A DNA stretch of 58,653 bases from Myxococcota bacterium. Lineage in GTDB: Bacteria; Myxococcota_A; UBA796; JAFGLY01. The first letter of the stretch is position 1. Every line of letters starts with the position of its first letter. The position numbers and the translations under genes are program-made. The notes below the pieces were generated by a model, which worked only from the letters and a program-made list of their open reading frames with translations, had not been told where the DNA came from and searched no databases. The DNA lies in NCBI GenBank assembly GCA_024276675.1, contig JAJRWT010000105.1, positions 1 through 58,653 of the forward strand, in the 5' to 3' direction. This document shows positions 18,175 through 26,196 of this stretch, piece after piece.

Positions 18175-19710
18175 TTATTTCCCGAAGGGTGCGGCCTGGG
18201 GAGCGGAGCCAGGCTCTGCCTGTTTTCCTGGTTCTACCGAGGGAAAGTCAAGGTCAAGGGCAAGGGGGCGGCCTCCGGGCCCCTCGAAGTGCCACCACTC
18301 CGAGCCGATGGTCTCGAAGCCGGCGTCGATCATCGCTTGTTGCAGTGAGCCACGGTTCTGTATCTCGTACCAGCCAAGCCCATCGCTGGCTCGGGAGCGG
18401 GCCCGGGGCGAGAAGGAGTCGTAGTCGGTGGGCATTGGAACGACTCTGGACCTGAGATCCACCGCTCCCACGTCCACTGCCGCGCCCCGGTTGTGTACGC
18501 TGCCGAACTTGGTGGGGGGCGCCACGAAGCCCCTCACGGGGTAGACCTCCCACATTCTTTTCTGAACGCTTAGGGGTCTGTAACAATCGTAGACAAGCAG
18601 GCGCAGTCCCGTCTTGTCCAGCAGAGCATTGGCCTGCATCAAGGCAAGAGCTGACTCCGGCACCAGGTAGCAACTGGCGCCGGGGGGGTAGAGGACCTGG
18701 TGGACAAAGTTGTTGTCGGTCTTGTAGCGCAGGTCGAACATCGCCCCCGGAAGCAGATCCCACAGTTTGACTAGACCTTGTTCTTCCAGGGAGTCGGCCT
18801 CATGCAGGTGAATGGCGCTGCTGCCGTCGGAGAGAGGACCGCGAACGACCACCCAGGTGCTGCCAACCCCGGTCCATGGCGATGTAGCGATAGATTGCCC
18901 CCAGAACTCATTGGCCTCGTCCCCGGGGTTCCTGGCCGTGGCCGCCATGGCCCCGCCCGTACCAAGAAGCAAGGCTCGCGTACCCCATTGGATGAAGCAG
19001 TAGCTGCCGTCGGGAGAGAAAAGCGAGAAGACGGCGTTGGCAGTTTCTCGCCCCGTCAGCACCAGGGCCACATCGAGTGCGCTGGAGAGCGCCAAGGCTG
19101 GATGGGAACCTTCTGGCAGAACGAGCCTGGCGGAGAGAGGCGTTGCCGGACTGTCGCGCTGCCCCCCCGCTTCTGGTGGTTCCTGAAGCGGGACTCGCAC
19201 CTGGAAACCGCCCGGCAACAAGGACAGGGCTTCACGGATGGACTGCAACTCCTGGGGTGCTCCACCGAGCACGACCACGGTGGAGGGGCCGGGGCCGGCA
19301 GCCAACTCTACCGCAACAGCATGGCGCTCGGCAGCGCTGCGGAGACCAGCCCCCCGGGTTGCAGGCAGCTCCACAGGTTCGCCGAGAGCCCACGTGGAAG
19401 CCTGCTCTATGAACTTCCGGGCGAGCGGAGGAAACGAGTCCTGCAACGAAAACACCACTCGCGGCTCCGAAAGCGGTTTTACGTCAACGGGTGTCAGTGA
19501 GTACAGTGGCCCTGGTCGGCTCTCGGTCATGCTCCCGGGTGGAGCCGGAGCAGGTGTTTCTTCGCCTGGTGGCTCCTTTGGCGAAATCTGGGGCCCCTTG
19601 TCCACCGCCTCCCGCCTGTTGGAATCTGGCACACCCTCGCAGCCCCCCTGGAGATGGCCCGTGAGGAGGGCGAGAAGCAGAAGAGGGAGTCGCCGTGCCG
19701 AGTCGTTCAT
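18175..19710 (-). CDS. Lipoprotein with C-terminal VanX/DdpX-type D-Ala-D-Ala dipeptidase domain
   Basis: 511 aa. A signal peptide with lipobox-like GGC (Cys24) is followed by a Pro/Glu-rich linker and about 250 residues of unrecognised alpha/beta sequence. From about residue 305 the M15D family is clear: FDLRYKTDNNF, the substrate loop YDCYRPLSVQKRMW, the zinc site SVHNRGAAVDVG (SxHxxGxAxD) and EWWHFE with the catalytic Glu and third zinc His. VanX-type enzymes cleave D-Ala-D-Ala in the cytoplasm, but here a lipidated N-terminus would place it in the envelope, so a role in cell-wall turnover is more likely than vancomycin resistance. Lies 60 bp downstream of the CxxCH gene, and no strong ribosome site precedes it. 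Confidence 0.8.
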   Translation of the reverse strand: MNDSARRLPLLLLALLTGHLQGGCEGVPDSNRREAVDKGPQISPKEPPGEETPAPAPPGSMTESRPGPLYSLTPVDVKPLSEPRVVFSLQDSFPPLARKFIEQASTWALGEPVELPATRGAGLRSAAERHAVAVELAAGPGPSTVVVLGGAPQELQSIREALSLLPGGFQVRVPLQEPPEAGGQRDSPATPLSARLVLPEGSHPALALSSALDVALVLTGRETANAVFSLFSPDGSYCFIQWGTRALLLGTGGAMAATARNPGDEANEFWGQSIATSPWTGVGSTWVVVRGPLSDGSSAIHLHEADSLEEQGLVKLWDLLPGAMFDLRYKTDNNFVHQVLYPPGASCYLVPESALALMQANALLDKTGLRLLVYDCYRPLSVQKRMWEVYPVRGFVAPPTKFGSVHNRGAAVDVGAVDLRSRVVPMPTDYDSFSPRARSRASDGLGWYEIQNRGSLQQAMIDAGFETIGSEWWHFEGPGGRPLALDLDFPSVEPGKQAEPGSAPQAAPFGK

Positions 19711-19770
19711 CGGAGTAGTAGTGCGCCGTCTGGAGTTTGGAATGCCATACCCCGGATTCTCCGCGTGATT

Positions 19771-20160
19771 TCAGTTGTTGACAGCGCCGTTTTCGATCCA
19801 GGCTATGGTCGTTTCGAACTCGTTTCCTCCCACTTCCCAGATCTTTTCGTGTTGGACACCGGTGGCCTTGGTGAGCAACAACGATGCCATCGGGTTCACC
19901 ACATCCACGTAGGGCATGATGATGTCGTAGTCTTCGGCGGGATCGCCGGTGAGAGCCATCACGGCGAAGGCCGGCAGATGACAGCCGCCGCACGATTCCC
20001 ACAACATGGGATGCACGTCGCCGGAGAAGGTGGGTTCACCGTTGGAATCGCCTGTTTCCACAGTAGAGTCGCCGGAGGTGTCGGAGCTGTCCTCGATGCT
20101 GGCGCTGTATCTACAGGCCAGTGAAAGGACCACGGAAAACCATACGATCCAGGTGGTCAT
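19771..20160 (-). CDS. Small lipoprotein with one c-type haem motif (CxxCH)
   Basis: The start at 20160 is preceded by GGGAG and opens a signal peptide ending in lipobox LSLAC; a longer reading frame upstream would bury it. The 129-aa product has an acidic Ser/Thr-rich linker (SSDTSGDSTVETGDSNGE) and then MLWESCGGCH, a covalent haem-binding motif. A downstream Met (NPMASLL) could be the second ligand. The ending (EVGGNEFETTIAWIENGAVNN) matches the C-terminal helix (I..WI..GA) of small planctomycete/myxobacterial cytochrome-like domains. Likely an outer-envelope electron carrier. Thirty-four bases separate it from trmB. Confidence 0.65.
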   Translation of the reverse strand: MTTWIVWFSVVLSLACRYSASIEDSSDTSGDSTVETGDSNGEPTFSGDVHPMLWESCGGCHLPAFAVMALTGDPAEDYDIIMPYVDVVNPMASLLLTKATGVQHEKIWEVGGNEFETTIAWIENGAVNN

Positions 20161-20194
20161 TTGCAACTCCCGAAGGTGATGGGAACGTATATGG

Positions 20195-20911
20195 TCAGGC
20201 TGGGTCTCGTACCAGCAGCAAGGCAAGAACCGGGAGGCCTCTTTCGCGGAATTTTCGTTCGTAGTTGGTGATCACATCGTCGTCCGCTGGCCATGGGGGG
20301 CCATGGCGTGCAATATCAGTAGTCATTGCCAGCATTCGGAGTGGAAGACCTGGGATCACGGCCAGCATCCGTTCCAGGTTCGAGCGGTCATCGGTCTTCA
20401 GGCGCAGAGTGCCGCCCGGCTTGAGCAGTTGTGCCACCTGGCGGGCGAAGGAAGCCGAGATGAGGCGGTTCTTTCCATGCCGCTTCTTGGGCCATGGATC
20501 CGGATGGTTGAGATGGATTCCATCCAGTTCCGATGGCCTGAACAGGTCGCCCAGGTGGAAGGCATCGTAACGGGCGATGAGAGCGTTCGACAGATGCGCA
20601 CGCCGGATCTTTCTGGCGGTCAGGACAACACGCTTGAAACGAATTTCCATACCCAACCAGTTCCATTCCGGGTGGGCCGCGGCCATGCCAGCCAGGTAGA
20701 AGCCGTTCCCACTGCCGATCTCCAGGTGGAGAGGGGCCTTCCTTCCGAAAGCACTGGACCAGGCCCCGGCATGAATCTGCGCCTGAGCTGCTGTGAGCAC
20801 GGGCGGGCCAAAGCGTGCGTGGAGCTTGAGGTAGGGGTTGAGGTCGGGATCGGCGTAGTCCCTGGGTTCCAGCGCATCGAAGCCAAATTTCCGGCGTTCA
20901 GCTCTGATCAT
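20195..20911 (-). CDS. trmB: tRNA (guanine-N7-)-methyltransferase
   Basis: 238 aa, full length for TrmB. It makes m7G46 in tRNA with S-adenosylmethionine. The SAM site is LEIGSGNGFYLAGMA, followed by WLGMEIRFKRV, and the family hallmark HLNHPDPWPKKRHGKNRLIS is present near residue 135. TDD and the C-terminal TNYERKFRERGLPV complete the family pattern. Its ATG overlaps the end of moaE by 14 bp, so it is translated from the same message. Confidence 0.92.
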   Translation of the reverse strand: MIRAERRKFGFDALEPRDYADPDLNPYLKLHARFGPPVLTAAQAQIHAGAWSSAFGRKAPLHLEIGSGNGFYLAGMAAAHPEWNWLGMEIRFKRVVLTARKIRRAHLSNALIARYDAFHLGDLFRPSELDGIHLNHPDPWPKKRHGKNRLISASFARQVAQLLKPGGTLRLKTDDRSNLERMLAVIPGLPLRMLAMTTDIARHGPPWPADDDVITNYERKFRERGLPVLALLLVRDPA

Positions 20912-21353
20912 CGAGGCTTGGTCGGCCTTTCGTGGATTCAGGGTTGCTTATCCAGCGATGGGAACCGTCGTGCGATTCTTCTCGTTTCCAGATGGGTGCA
21001 AGGCTCTTGGTCTGATCGATGCAGTAGCGCGAGGCGGCATAGGCCTGGTCACGGTGGGGACTGGCGACGGCTATCACGATGCTGGTTTCGCCGACGGAAA
21101 GCCGGCCCGTGCGATGCACAATGGCTACACGGGCTCCGGGATGGAGCCTGGCGGCCTGCTGGGCGATGGAAGCCAGCACCTTTTCGGCCATGGGGGCGTA
21201 TGCCTCGTAGGACAGGGAATCCACTCTACGACCTTCGTGGTGGTCACGGACAACACCAGAGAAAACCAGAACGGCCCCACAGCTCGGATGCTCCACCGCG
21301 GCCTGAACCAGCCCCGGTTCTATTGGGTCTTCTTGAACACACACGTACATCAT
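20898..21353 (-). CDS. moaE: Molybdopterin synthase catalytic (large) subunit MoaE
   Basis: About 150 aa from MMYVCVQ (ATG at 21353 or 21350). MoaE transfers sulfur from MoaD thiocarboxylate to precursor Z in molybdenum cofactor synthesis. Visible signatures are GAVLVFSGVVRDHHEGRRV, YEAYAPMAEK, HRTGRLSVGETSIVIAVASPHR and the catalytic lysines in PIWKREE. The start overlaps the moaD stop, as expected for a pair made in stoichiometric amounts. No other cofactor gene is in the window. Confidence 0.93.
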   Translation of the reverse strand: MMYVCVQEDPIEPGLVQAAVEHPSCGAVLVFSGVVRDHHEGRRVDSLSYEAYAPMAEKVLASIAQQAARLHPGARVAIVHRTGRLSVGETSIVIAVASPHRDQAYAASRYCIDQTKSLAPIWKREESHDGSHRWISNPESTKGRPSLDDQS

Positions 21354-21586
21354 CCACCTCCAAGGGGCGGAATCATGGCGAGTTCGCAGCCATCCGTCAA
21401 TGGCGTGTCGGGAGAGACATATTCCTGGTCGATGGCGAAGAGCACGGGAAAAGAGGGTTCCTGTGAGTCCCCGTGCAGTTGATGATAGAGTTGAGCAACA
21501 GTGGTGCCATCGGCTACACTCACCTGGCGGGATTCCCAGCCAAGCCGCTCCTTCAGAATAGCAAATGCCAGAACGTGTACATGCAT
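21350..21586 (-). CDS. moaD: Molybdopterin synthase sulfur carrier (small) subunit MoaD
   Basis: 78 aa when started at the ATG at 21586, the normal size of this ubiquitin-like protein; a longer frame exists upstream but adds no family sequence. The C-terminus PPLGGG ends in the Gly-Gly needed for adenylation and thiocarboxylation. MHVHVLAFAILKERLG and VAQLYHQL match the family. First gene of the moaD-moaE-trmB-CxxCH-dipeptidase run. Confidence 0.9.
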   Translation of the reverse strand: MHVHVLAFAILKERLGWESRQVSVADGTTVAQLYHQLHGDSQEPSFPVLFAIDQEYVSPDTPLTDGCELAMIPPLGGG

Positions 21587-21675
21587 GATCCCTGCAATAA
21601 CACGGTCTGCAGAGATCGTGACCAACAAGAGACATGCTCCTGTCATCCACGCGGGCTGCGGGTATGGTTCATCCA

Positions 21676-22248
21676 ATGGAGGCACCGTTGAGCCTTGTCT
21701 TTCCATTCCTTCTGCTCATGGCATGCCATGAACCCGAACCCGTGTTGACAGTTGTCCGGCCGGCCGGCCTGGCTGAAGGGACCTCCTCACTGGAAGGTAC
21801 AGCCACCTCCGATGAGCGTAGCCGCAAGACCAGCACGCCCTACGTCAAGCCCGAAAACGTCTACATAGACATCAGGTGGCTTGGAGGTAGATCATACCAG
21901 TCCGTCCGGGATGAAGTGACCAGGCAGTTGGGACTGGTGATGAACCGGAGAGACCTGGGTACGCGCAAGGGTGTGGAGCTTGTGTTCGCACGAGGTACCA
22001 TAAGAGTACGAAACGATACGATCTACATGATTCGTGTTGACCTTCCTCGTCCGGTCACCCGAAGCGAAGCTCTGGAGCTTACCGGCTTTCCTCCGTACGT
22101 TGGCAACTGGCGCATCACACATCGGGAGTACAGGCTGGGCCATGAACTGGACTTCGTTCGATTTCGTCTGAAGAGAGCGGAAGGAAACTCGGACCGGGTA
22201 ATACAGGTTGAAGCCTGGAAACAGGAATCGGACCAGCCGGGTGGCTGA
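21676..22248 (+). CDS. Small lipoprotein of unknown function
   Basis: 190 aa from the ATG at 21676, which starts a lipoprotein signal (LVFPFLLLMAC, Cys17); starts at 21634 or 21664 are possible, and no ribosome site decides. After a Ser/Thr-rich linker the domain (from about residue 55) contains VYIDIRWLGGRSYQSVRDEVTRQLG and later GFPPYVGNWRITHREYRLGHELDF. I do not recognise the family. Divergent from moaD, with the two starts 89 bp apart, so the promoters lie in that gap. Confidence 0.6.
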   Translation: MEAPLSLVFPFLLLMACHEPEPVLTVVRPAGLAEGTSSLEGTATSDERSRKTSTPYVKPENVYIDIRWLGGRSYQSVRDEVTRQLGLVMNRRDLGTRKGVELVFARGTIRVRNDTIYMIRVDLPRPVTRSEALELTGFPPYVGNWRITHREYRLGHELDFVRFRLKRAEGNSDRVIQVEAWKQESDQPGG

Positions 22249-22380
22249 GGCCGTACCGGCCGCATGTTTCGCCGCCCAGCGGAATACAGGGCCGATGGGA
22301 ACTCTCGACGACGCGCTGCCGCTCACGGTACTACATGCACCACGAGGTCTTGCTGCCATCCACGGACGCCCCCAAAGGTA

Positions 22381-22410
22381 TTGACCTTCCAGGCAAGATT
22401 TGTGAGTATA
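22381..22410 (+). promoter_or_regulatory. Candidate sigma70 promoter for the VWA lipoprotein operon
   Basis: TTGACC (22381-22386) and AGTATA (22405-22410) are separated by 18 bp, about 60 bp before the GTG start at 22472. The -35 box is good and the -10 box is moderate. The rest of the 22249-22471 gap holds nothing I can name. Confidence 0.35.
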
Positions 22411-22471
22411 GGCGAAGGGAGCCTTTCAGGTCCTGGAAGTGTTTGCCCTGTGTGTCTCGGAGGCGAAGGAA

Positions 22472-23452
22472 GTGCGTTTGGCGCTGCGCAACTGGAGTTT
22501 GGCCGTGACTGTCGTGGCCATGCAAAATGCCTGTCTGGACTACAGCATTGGTGACGAGGATTCATCCGCCGTCGAACCGGTTGTGGTGGAGGAGACCTTC
22601 ATCCAGGCAGCCGCCCCCATGTTGGACACCCTGTGGGTCATCGACAACACCGGCAGCATGGAAGAAGAACAAGAAGCCCTGGCCGACTCCTTTGCTTCCT
22701 TCGTCGATGCCCTGGATGGCGAAGACATCGACTACCAGTTGGGGGTGGTGACCACCGACATCCAGAGAGCAGGAGCCGGAGAGCTGGTGGGATCGCCATG
22801 GATCATCACGCCGCAAGCTGACGACCCCGTGGCTGATTTCGTCCAGGCAGTAGAAGTCGGTACCGACGGCACCGGTCCCGAAGCAGGCTTCGGAGCAGCG
22901 TACCTGGCCCTCACTGAACCCAACAGGTCCGGCAGCAACAGGGGGTTCCGCAGGGATGGGGCCACCCTCCATGTCGTGGTCGTATCCGACACAGACGACG
23001 AAAGTGACGAGCTGCTGGGCGACGACACCGTCTCTACTTTCGCCGGGTTTCTGGAAGAAGAGTCCCTGAACACGGGGAGCCAGGTGCTGTTCTCTGCGCT
23101 GGCCGGCGAAACTCCCAATGGTTGCAGTGGAGAAGGAGGGCGTGCACAACCGGCAGAGCGTTATGAGACCATGGTAGAGTACTTTGGAGGAGTGTTCTCA
23201 AGCATATGCACGAGTGACATGTCTGCGGTGGTTTCGGCCATAGGCGTTTTCAGCATCGTCTACCCCAGCGAGTTTCCCCTGCAGGCATCCGCAGTGGAAT
23301 CCACCATCAAGGTGGAGTTGAATGACCAACGACAGAACGATGGATGGTCCTATGAAGCCTCTCCACCCACCATCGTCTTCGACACGGCGCCTGCTCCGGA
23401 TTCCATTGTCACGGTACGTTACGAGGTATCAGAGACACAGGAAGCCCAATGA
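22472..23452 (+). CDS. Von Willebrand factor type A domain lipoprotein
   Basis: 326 aa from a GTG at 22472, preceded by GGCGAAGGA; this start gives a lipoprotein signal with lipobox QNAC (Cys21). The VWA domain begins near residue 50: LDTLWVIDNTGSM is the metal-ion-dependent adhesion site (DxTxS form), followed by FVDALDGEDIDYQLGVVTTD and VVVVSDTDDES. Myxobacterial VWA lipoproteins of this form are surface adhesion or metal-dependent binding proteins of unknown ligand. The last 80 residues look like a strand-rich extension (IKVELNDQRQNDGWSY). ATGA overlap with the next gene shows one operon. Confidence 0.8.
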   Translation: MRLALRNWSLAVTVVAMQNACLDYSIGDEDSSAVEPVVVEETFIQAAAPMLDTLWVIDNTGSMEEEQEALADSFASFVDALDGEDIDYQLGVVTTDIQRAGAGELVGSPWIITPQADDPVADFVQAVEVGTDGTGPEAGFGAAYLALTEPNRSGSNRGFRRDGATLHVVVVSDTDDESDELLGDDTVSTFAGFLEEESLNTGSQVLFSALAGETPNGCSGEGGRAQPAERYETMVEYFGGVFSSICTSDMSAVVSAIGVFSIVYPSEFPLQASAVESTIKVELNDQRQNDGWSYEASPPTIVFDTAPAPDSIVTVRYEVSETQEAQ

Positions 23453-25335
23453 TCGTGTTTTTGTGGCTACTACTGCTCAATACCTCGTTCGCTTCATCCG
23501 ACATCGTCTGGTTGGCGGATCTCGAGAACGACGACGGGGGCTTCAACAGCTCCGGTGACACCCTTCAATGGCAATGGGGTACCATCAGCACGGCCAAGCC
23601 CGGGACCAGCTTTGATGGAACCAGGTGCTGGGCCACCGGGATCTCAAGGAACTACCTGCACGATGCCGACGACTACCTGGGCTTTCCGGCAATCGACCTG
23701 TCCGGCATAGAAACCCCCCTGTTGGTTTTCTATCAGTGGTACGCAATACAGTCTGGGGACTATGGGCTCATAGAGGCCAATCAAGGCGGGGTATGGACCA
23801 CGTTGTACCCTGTCTACGGATACCCCGACGAGGCGGGATACACCGGTGATTCCGGAGATTGGTTGCAAGTCTATGTGGATCTCACTGGACTCGATTCCCT
23901 GGATCTCATCCGTCTGCATTTCCACGCCGACGACTCCGTCTCCTCCGAAGGCTGGTACGTCGACAACTTCCAGTTGATCGACGGGGACATCGTCCCGCCA
24001 GACGTGAGCGAGATAACCTCGCTGGGCGATACGGAGGACCTGGAGGGACCCTACCTGGTGGAAGCCACGGTGAGCGACAACGTCGTCGTCCAGCAGGTAC
24101 TGCTGGTCTATTCCGTGGATGGCTCCTACCAGGAAGAGTTGAACATGACTCTCCAGGGCACCAACACCTACCTTGCCGGAATCCCGGCCCAGGCGCTGGA
24201 TTCCATCGTCGAATACCAGGTCGAGGCAAGTGATGGCTACAACCAGGTAACCGAACCAGATGAACCCCTTTCTTTCAGGGTTCGCCTGCCAGCTCCCACC
24301 AACCTGTCAGCAGCGGAAAAAGGCGGACCCATTTGGGGGACCACCGCATCCTTGACCTGGACCAGCCCCGATTCCATCCACCAGATTCTGGGCTATGCCG
24401 TGTACAGGGATGGCACCTTCATATTGGAAGAACAAGATACCGAAGCAGAGGTGCCCCTGGTCAGTGGTATCCAGGAGTTCACGGTATCGGGCATCTTCGA
24501 CGTGGGTGAAGGAGATCAATCCCAGGCCCTGGAGTTGGAGGGCGCCGTTCCCGTGGTGGAAGCACTGCAACCTTCCGAAGGCTACCAGAGCGACACCCTG
24601 CGCCTCATGCTCACCGGGGAGTACCTTCTGCTGGTTCAAAACGAGGCCTACGTGGACCTGGGTGATGGGATCCGGGTGCTTGAGATGGACGTTCGCGACG
24701 TGGACATGGCGTACATCAAGATCTCCATCGCCGGGGATGCAGAACCCGGCAGTCGCAAACTCACCCTGGTAACCTTTGGGCTTGAGCTTGAAGTGGATGA
24801 CGCCTTCACAGTACTGGATGGCGATTCCAGGCCCAGTCTGCTCTCTCTGCAACCCGAAAGCATGTACCAGGGCGAAGCCGGCACCCTGACCATCACGGCC
24901 AGTGAACCATTCGAGGATACTCCTGAAGTCCGAATCGGTTCCGAGATCGTGATCGAAGACGTGCGGCTCGTGACCGACACCCAACTCCAGGTAGACATAG
25001 CGATACCCTATACTACCGGGCTGGGGGAACACGGGATCGAGGTGGACGACGGAACCCGGATCTTCACAGGTCTGAAGCTCAAGGTGTTGGATGTGGCCAT
25101 GGGAGTGGACAACGGCTGCTCCTGTGCAACAGCAACCATTGGAGGTTCCAGGGTTTTCACGGCCCTCCCGGCCATGCTGGCGTTCCTGCTGTCTGCCCGG
25201 CGTCGTCAGCAAGTCTGGAACCTGCCAGGATGGTTTCCGTCTGGGAATGGTGAACCGAGTGGTTGCGCGGACCTGCCTGGCGAAAAAACGGGTCGCCCAG
25301 GCGATGGGAGTCTTTGCCGGATGGGACCTGGATAG
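23449..25335 (+). CDS. Secreted multi-domain protein with MYXO-CTERM signal and repeat-derived tail
   Basis: 628 aa. Signal peptide at 1-16 (FLWLLLLNTSFAS). Residues about 17-180 resemble the immune-inhibitor-A/MAM-like beta-sandwich (WLADLENDDGGF...GWYVDNFQLIDGD). Then come a bacterial Ig-like domain (VSDNVVVQQVLLVYSVDG), a fibronectin III-like region (APTNLSA...YAVYRDG), and two IPT/TIG-like domains (VVEALQPSEGYQ; SLLSLQPESMYQGE). DNGCSCATA, a hydrophobic segment and RRR near residues 548-585 match MYXO-CTERM. The last 45 or so residues run into repeat copy D and are not expected in this family, so the original stop was probably lost or moved by the element. Confidence 0.7.
   Translation: MIVFLWLLLLNTSFASSDIVWLADLENDDGGFNSSGDTLQWQWGTISTAKPGTSFDGTRCWATGISRNYLHDADDYLGFPAIDLSGIETPLLVFYQWYAIQSGDYGLIEANQGGVWTTLYPVYGYPDEAGYTGDSGDWLQVYVDLTGLDSLDLIRLHFHADDSVSSEGWYVDNFQLIDGDIVPPDVSEITSLGDTEDLEGPYLVEATVSDNVVVQQVLLVYSVDGSYQEELNMTLQGTNTYLAGIPAQALDSIVEYQVEASDGYNQVTEPDEPLSFRVRLPAPTNLSAAEKGGPIWGTTASLTWTSPDSIHQILGYAVYRDGTFILEEQDTEAEVPLVSGIQEFTVSGIFDVGEGDQSQALELEGAVPVVEALQPSEGYQSDTLRLMLTGEYLLLVQNEAYVDLGDGIRVLEMDVRDVDMAYIKISIAGDAEPGSRKLTLVTFGLELEVDDAFTVLDGDSRPSLLSLQPESMYQGEAGTLTITASEPFEDTPEVRIGSEIVIEDVRLVTDTQLQVDIAIPYTTGLGEHGIEVDDGTRIFTGLKLKVLDVAMGVDNGCSCATATIGGSRVFTALPAMLAFLLSARRRQQVWNLPGWFPSGNGEPSGCADLPGEKTGRPGDGSLCRMGPG
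25257..25329 (+). repeat. Palindromic MITE-like element, partial copy D
   Basis: Only the right half is visible: GGTTGCGCGG (25261-25270), TGCCTGGCGAA, GGCGATGGGAG and the terminus TTTGCCGGATGGGACCT, in the same order and spacing as 81-149. It lies in the 3' end of the MYXO-CTERM gene and encodes its odd C-terminal tail. Confidence 0.6.
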
Positions 25336-25394
25336 CCACGTATCAACAGAGGTCGGCAGCCTGCTCCGTGCCACTGCCCAATCACGCCATAGGC

Positions 25395-26192
25395 TCAAAT
25401 GCAGCGAAGTCGCCCTCCGTCCACCGGAATGCTAGCGCCACGAACATAGCTGGCTGCTGGCGAGGCCAGAAACGCGATGACAGAGCCCAACTCTTCAGGG
25501 TTACCAAGCCTACCTTCCGGGATGGAAGAAACCCACTCCGATTCTACGAGTCCAGCCGAGACTCCCCTGCCTGCAGCGATGCTCTCCTTCAGGGTCCGAA
25601 GCCTCTCGGTATCCGTGTAGCCGGGCAACACGTTGTTGATGGTCACACCTGGTGGAAATTCCGCGGCCATCGACTTGGCCCAGGAAGCCATGGCACCGCG
25701 CACGGTGTTGCTCACCCCCAGATTGGGTATCGGTTCCCTCACTGAAAGCGAGATTATATTGATGATCCTGCCCCATCCTGCCTTTTTCATGCCCGGCAGC
25801 ACGGCTTTCACCAGCAGATGGGCGGACAGAACGTGCCTGCCGAATGCCGCAAGGAAGTCCTCCTCGGCGGCATCCAACAGTCTACCTGGAGGTGGCCCTC
25901 CGGAATTGTTGATCAGAATGTGAACGACACTCCTTGAAAGCAGGCCTTGGACCTTGGGTAACAGGCTCTCGCGATCATCCATGTCAGCCACGAGGATTTC
26001 GGCTCTGGGAGAGCCGGCGCCAAGCAACTCGGAAGCAAGGTCTTGCAGACGTGCCTCTCTGCGTGCGAGCACGGTTATCGTGGCGCCCATGCGAGCCAGG
26101 GCCAGGGCCGCGGCCCTGCCTATACCTGCGCTGGCCCCGCACACCAGGGCGTGCCGATCATGTAGAGCCATGTTGTCGAAGATGGAATGCAT
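25395..26192 (-). CDS. Atypical short-chain dehydrogenase/reductase without the YxxxK pair
   Basis: 265 aa, started at 26192, 4 bp after the murG stop and preceded by AAGGTGA. The Rossmann motif is CGASAGIGRAAALALARMG, followed by ARREARL and LINNSGG (NNxG). The active-site block reads NIISLSVREPIPNLGVSNTVRGAM: the Ser is present, but the usual Tyr and Lys positions are Ser and Arg. This PIPNL..SN..R form belongs to a known divergent group annotated as 3-oxoacyl reductase-like, so the change is probably family-wide. The C-terminal ASYVRGASIPVDGG is standard. Cofactor is probably NADP(H) (Arg after the second strand); substrate unknown. Confidence 0.75.
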   Translation of the reverse strand: MHSIFDNMALHDRHALVCGASAGIGRAAALALARMGATITVLARREARLQDLASELLGAGSPRAEILVADMDDRESLLPKVQGLLSRSVVHILINNSGGPPPGRLLDAAEEDFLAAFGRHVLSAHLLVKAVLPGMKKAGWGRIINIISLSVREPIPNLGVSNTVRGAMASWAKSMAAEFPPGVTINNVLPGYTDTERLRTLKESIAAGRGVSAGLVESEWVSSIPEGRLGNPEELGSVIAFLASPAASYVRGASIPVDGGRLRCI

Positions 26193-26196
26193 GTTT

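Noticed and set aside
20303..21466. 387-aa plus-strand frame
   Set aside because: Lies over trmB and moaE, both certain by motif.
24307..25398. 363-aa minus-strand frame
   Set aside because: Antisense to the MYXO-CTERM protein; no signal or domain.
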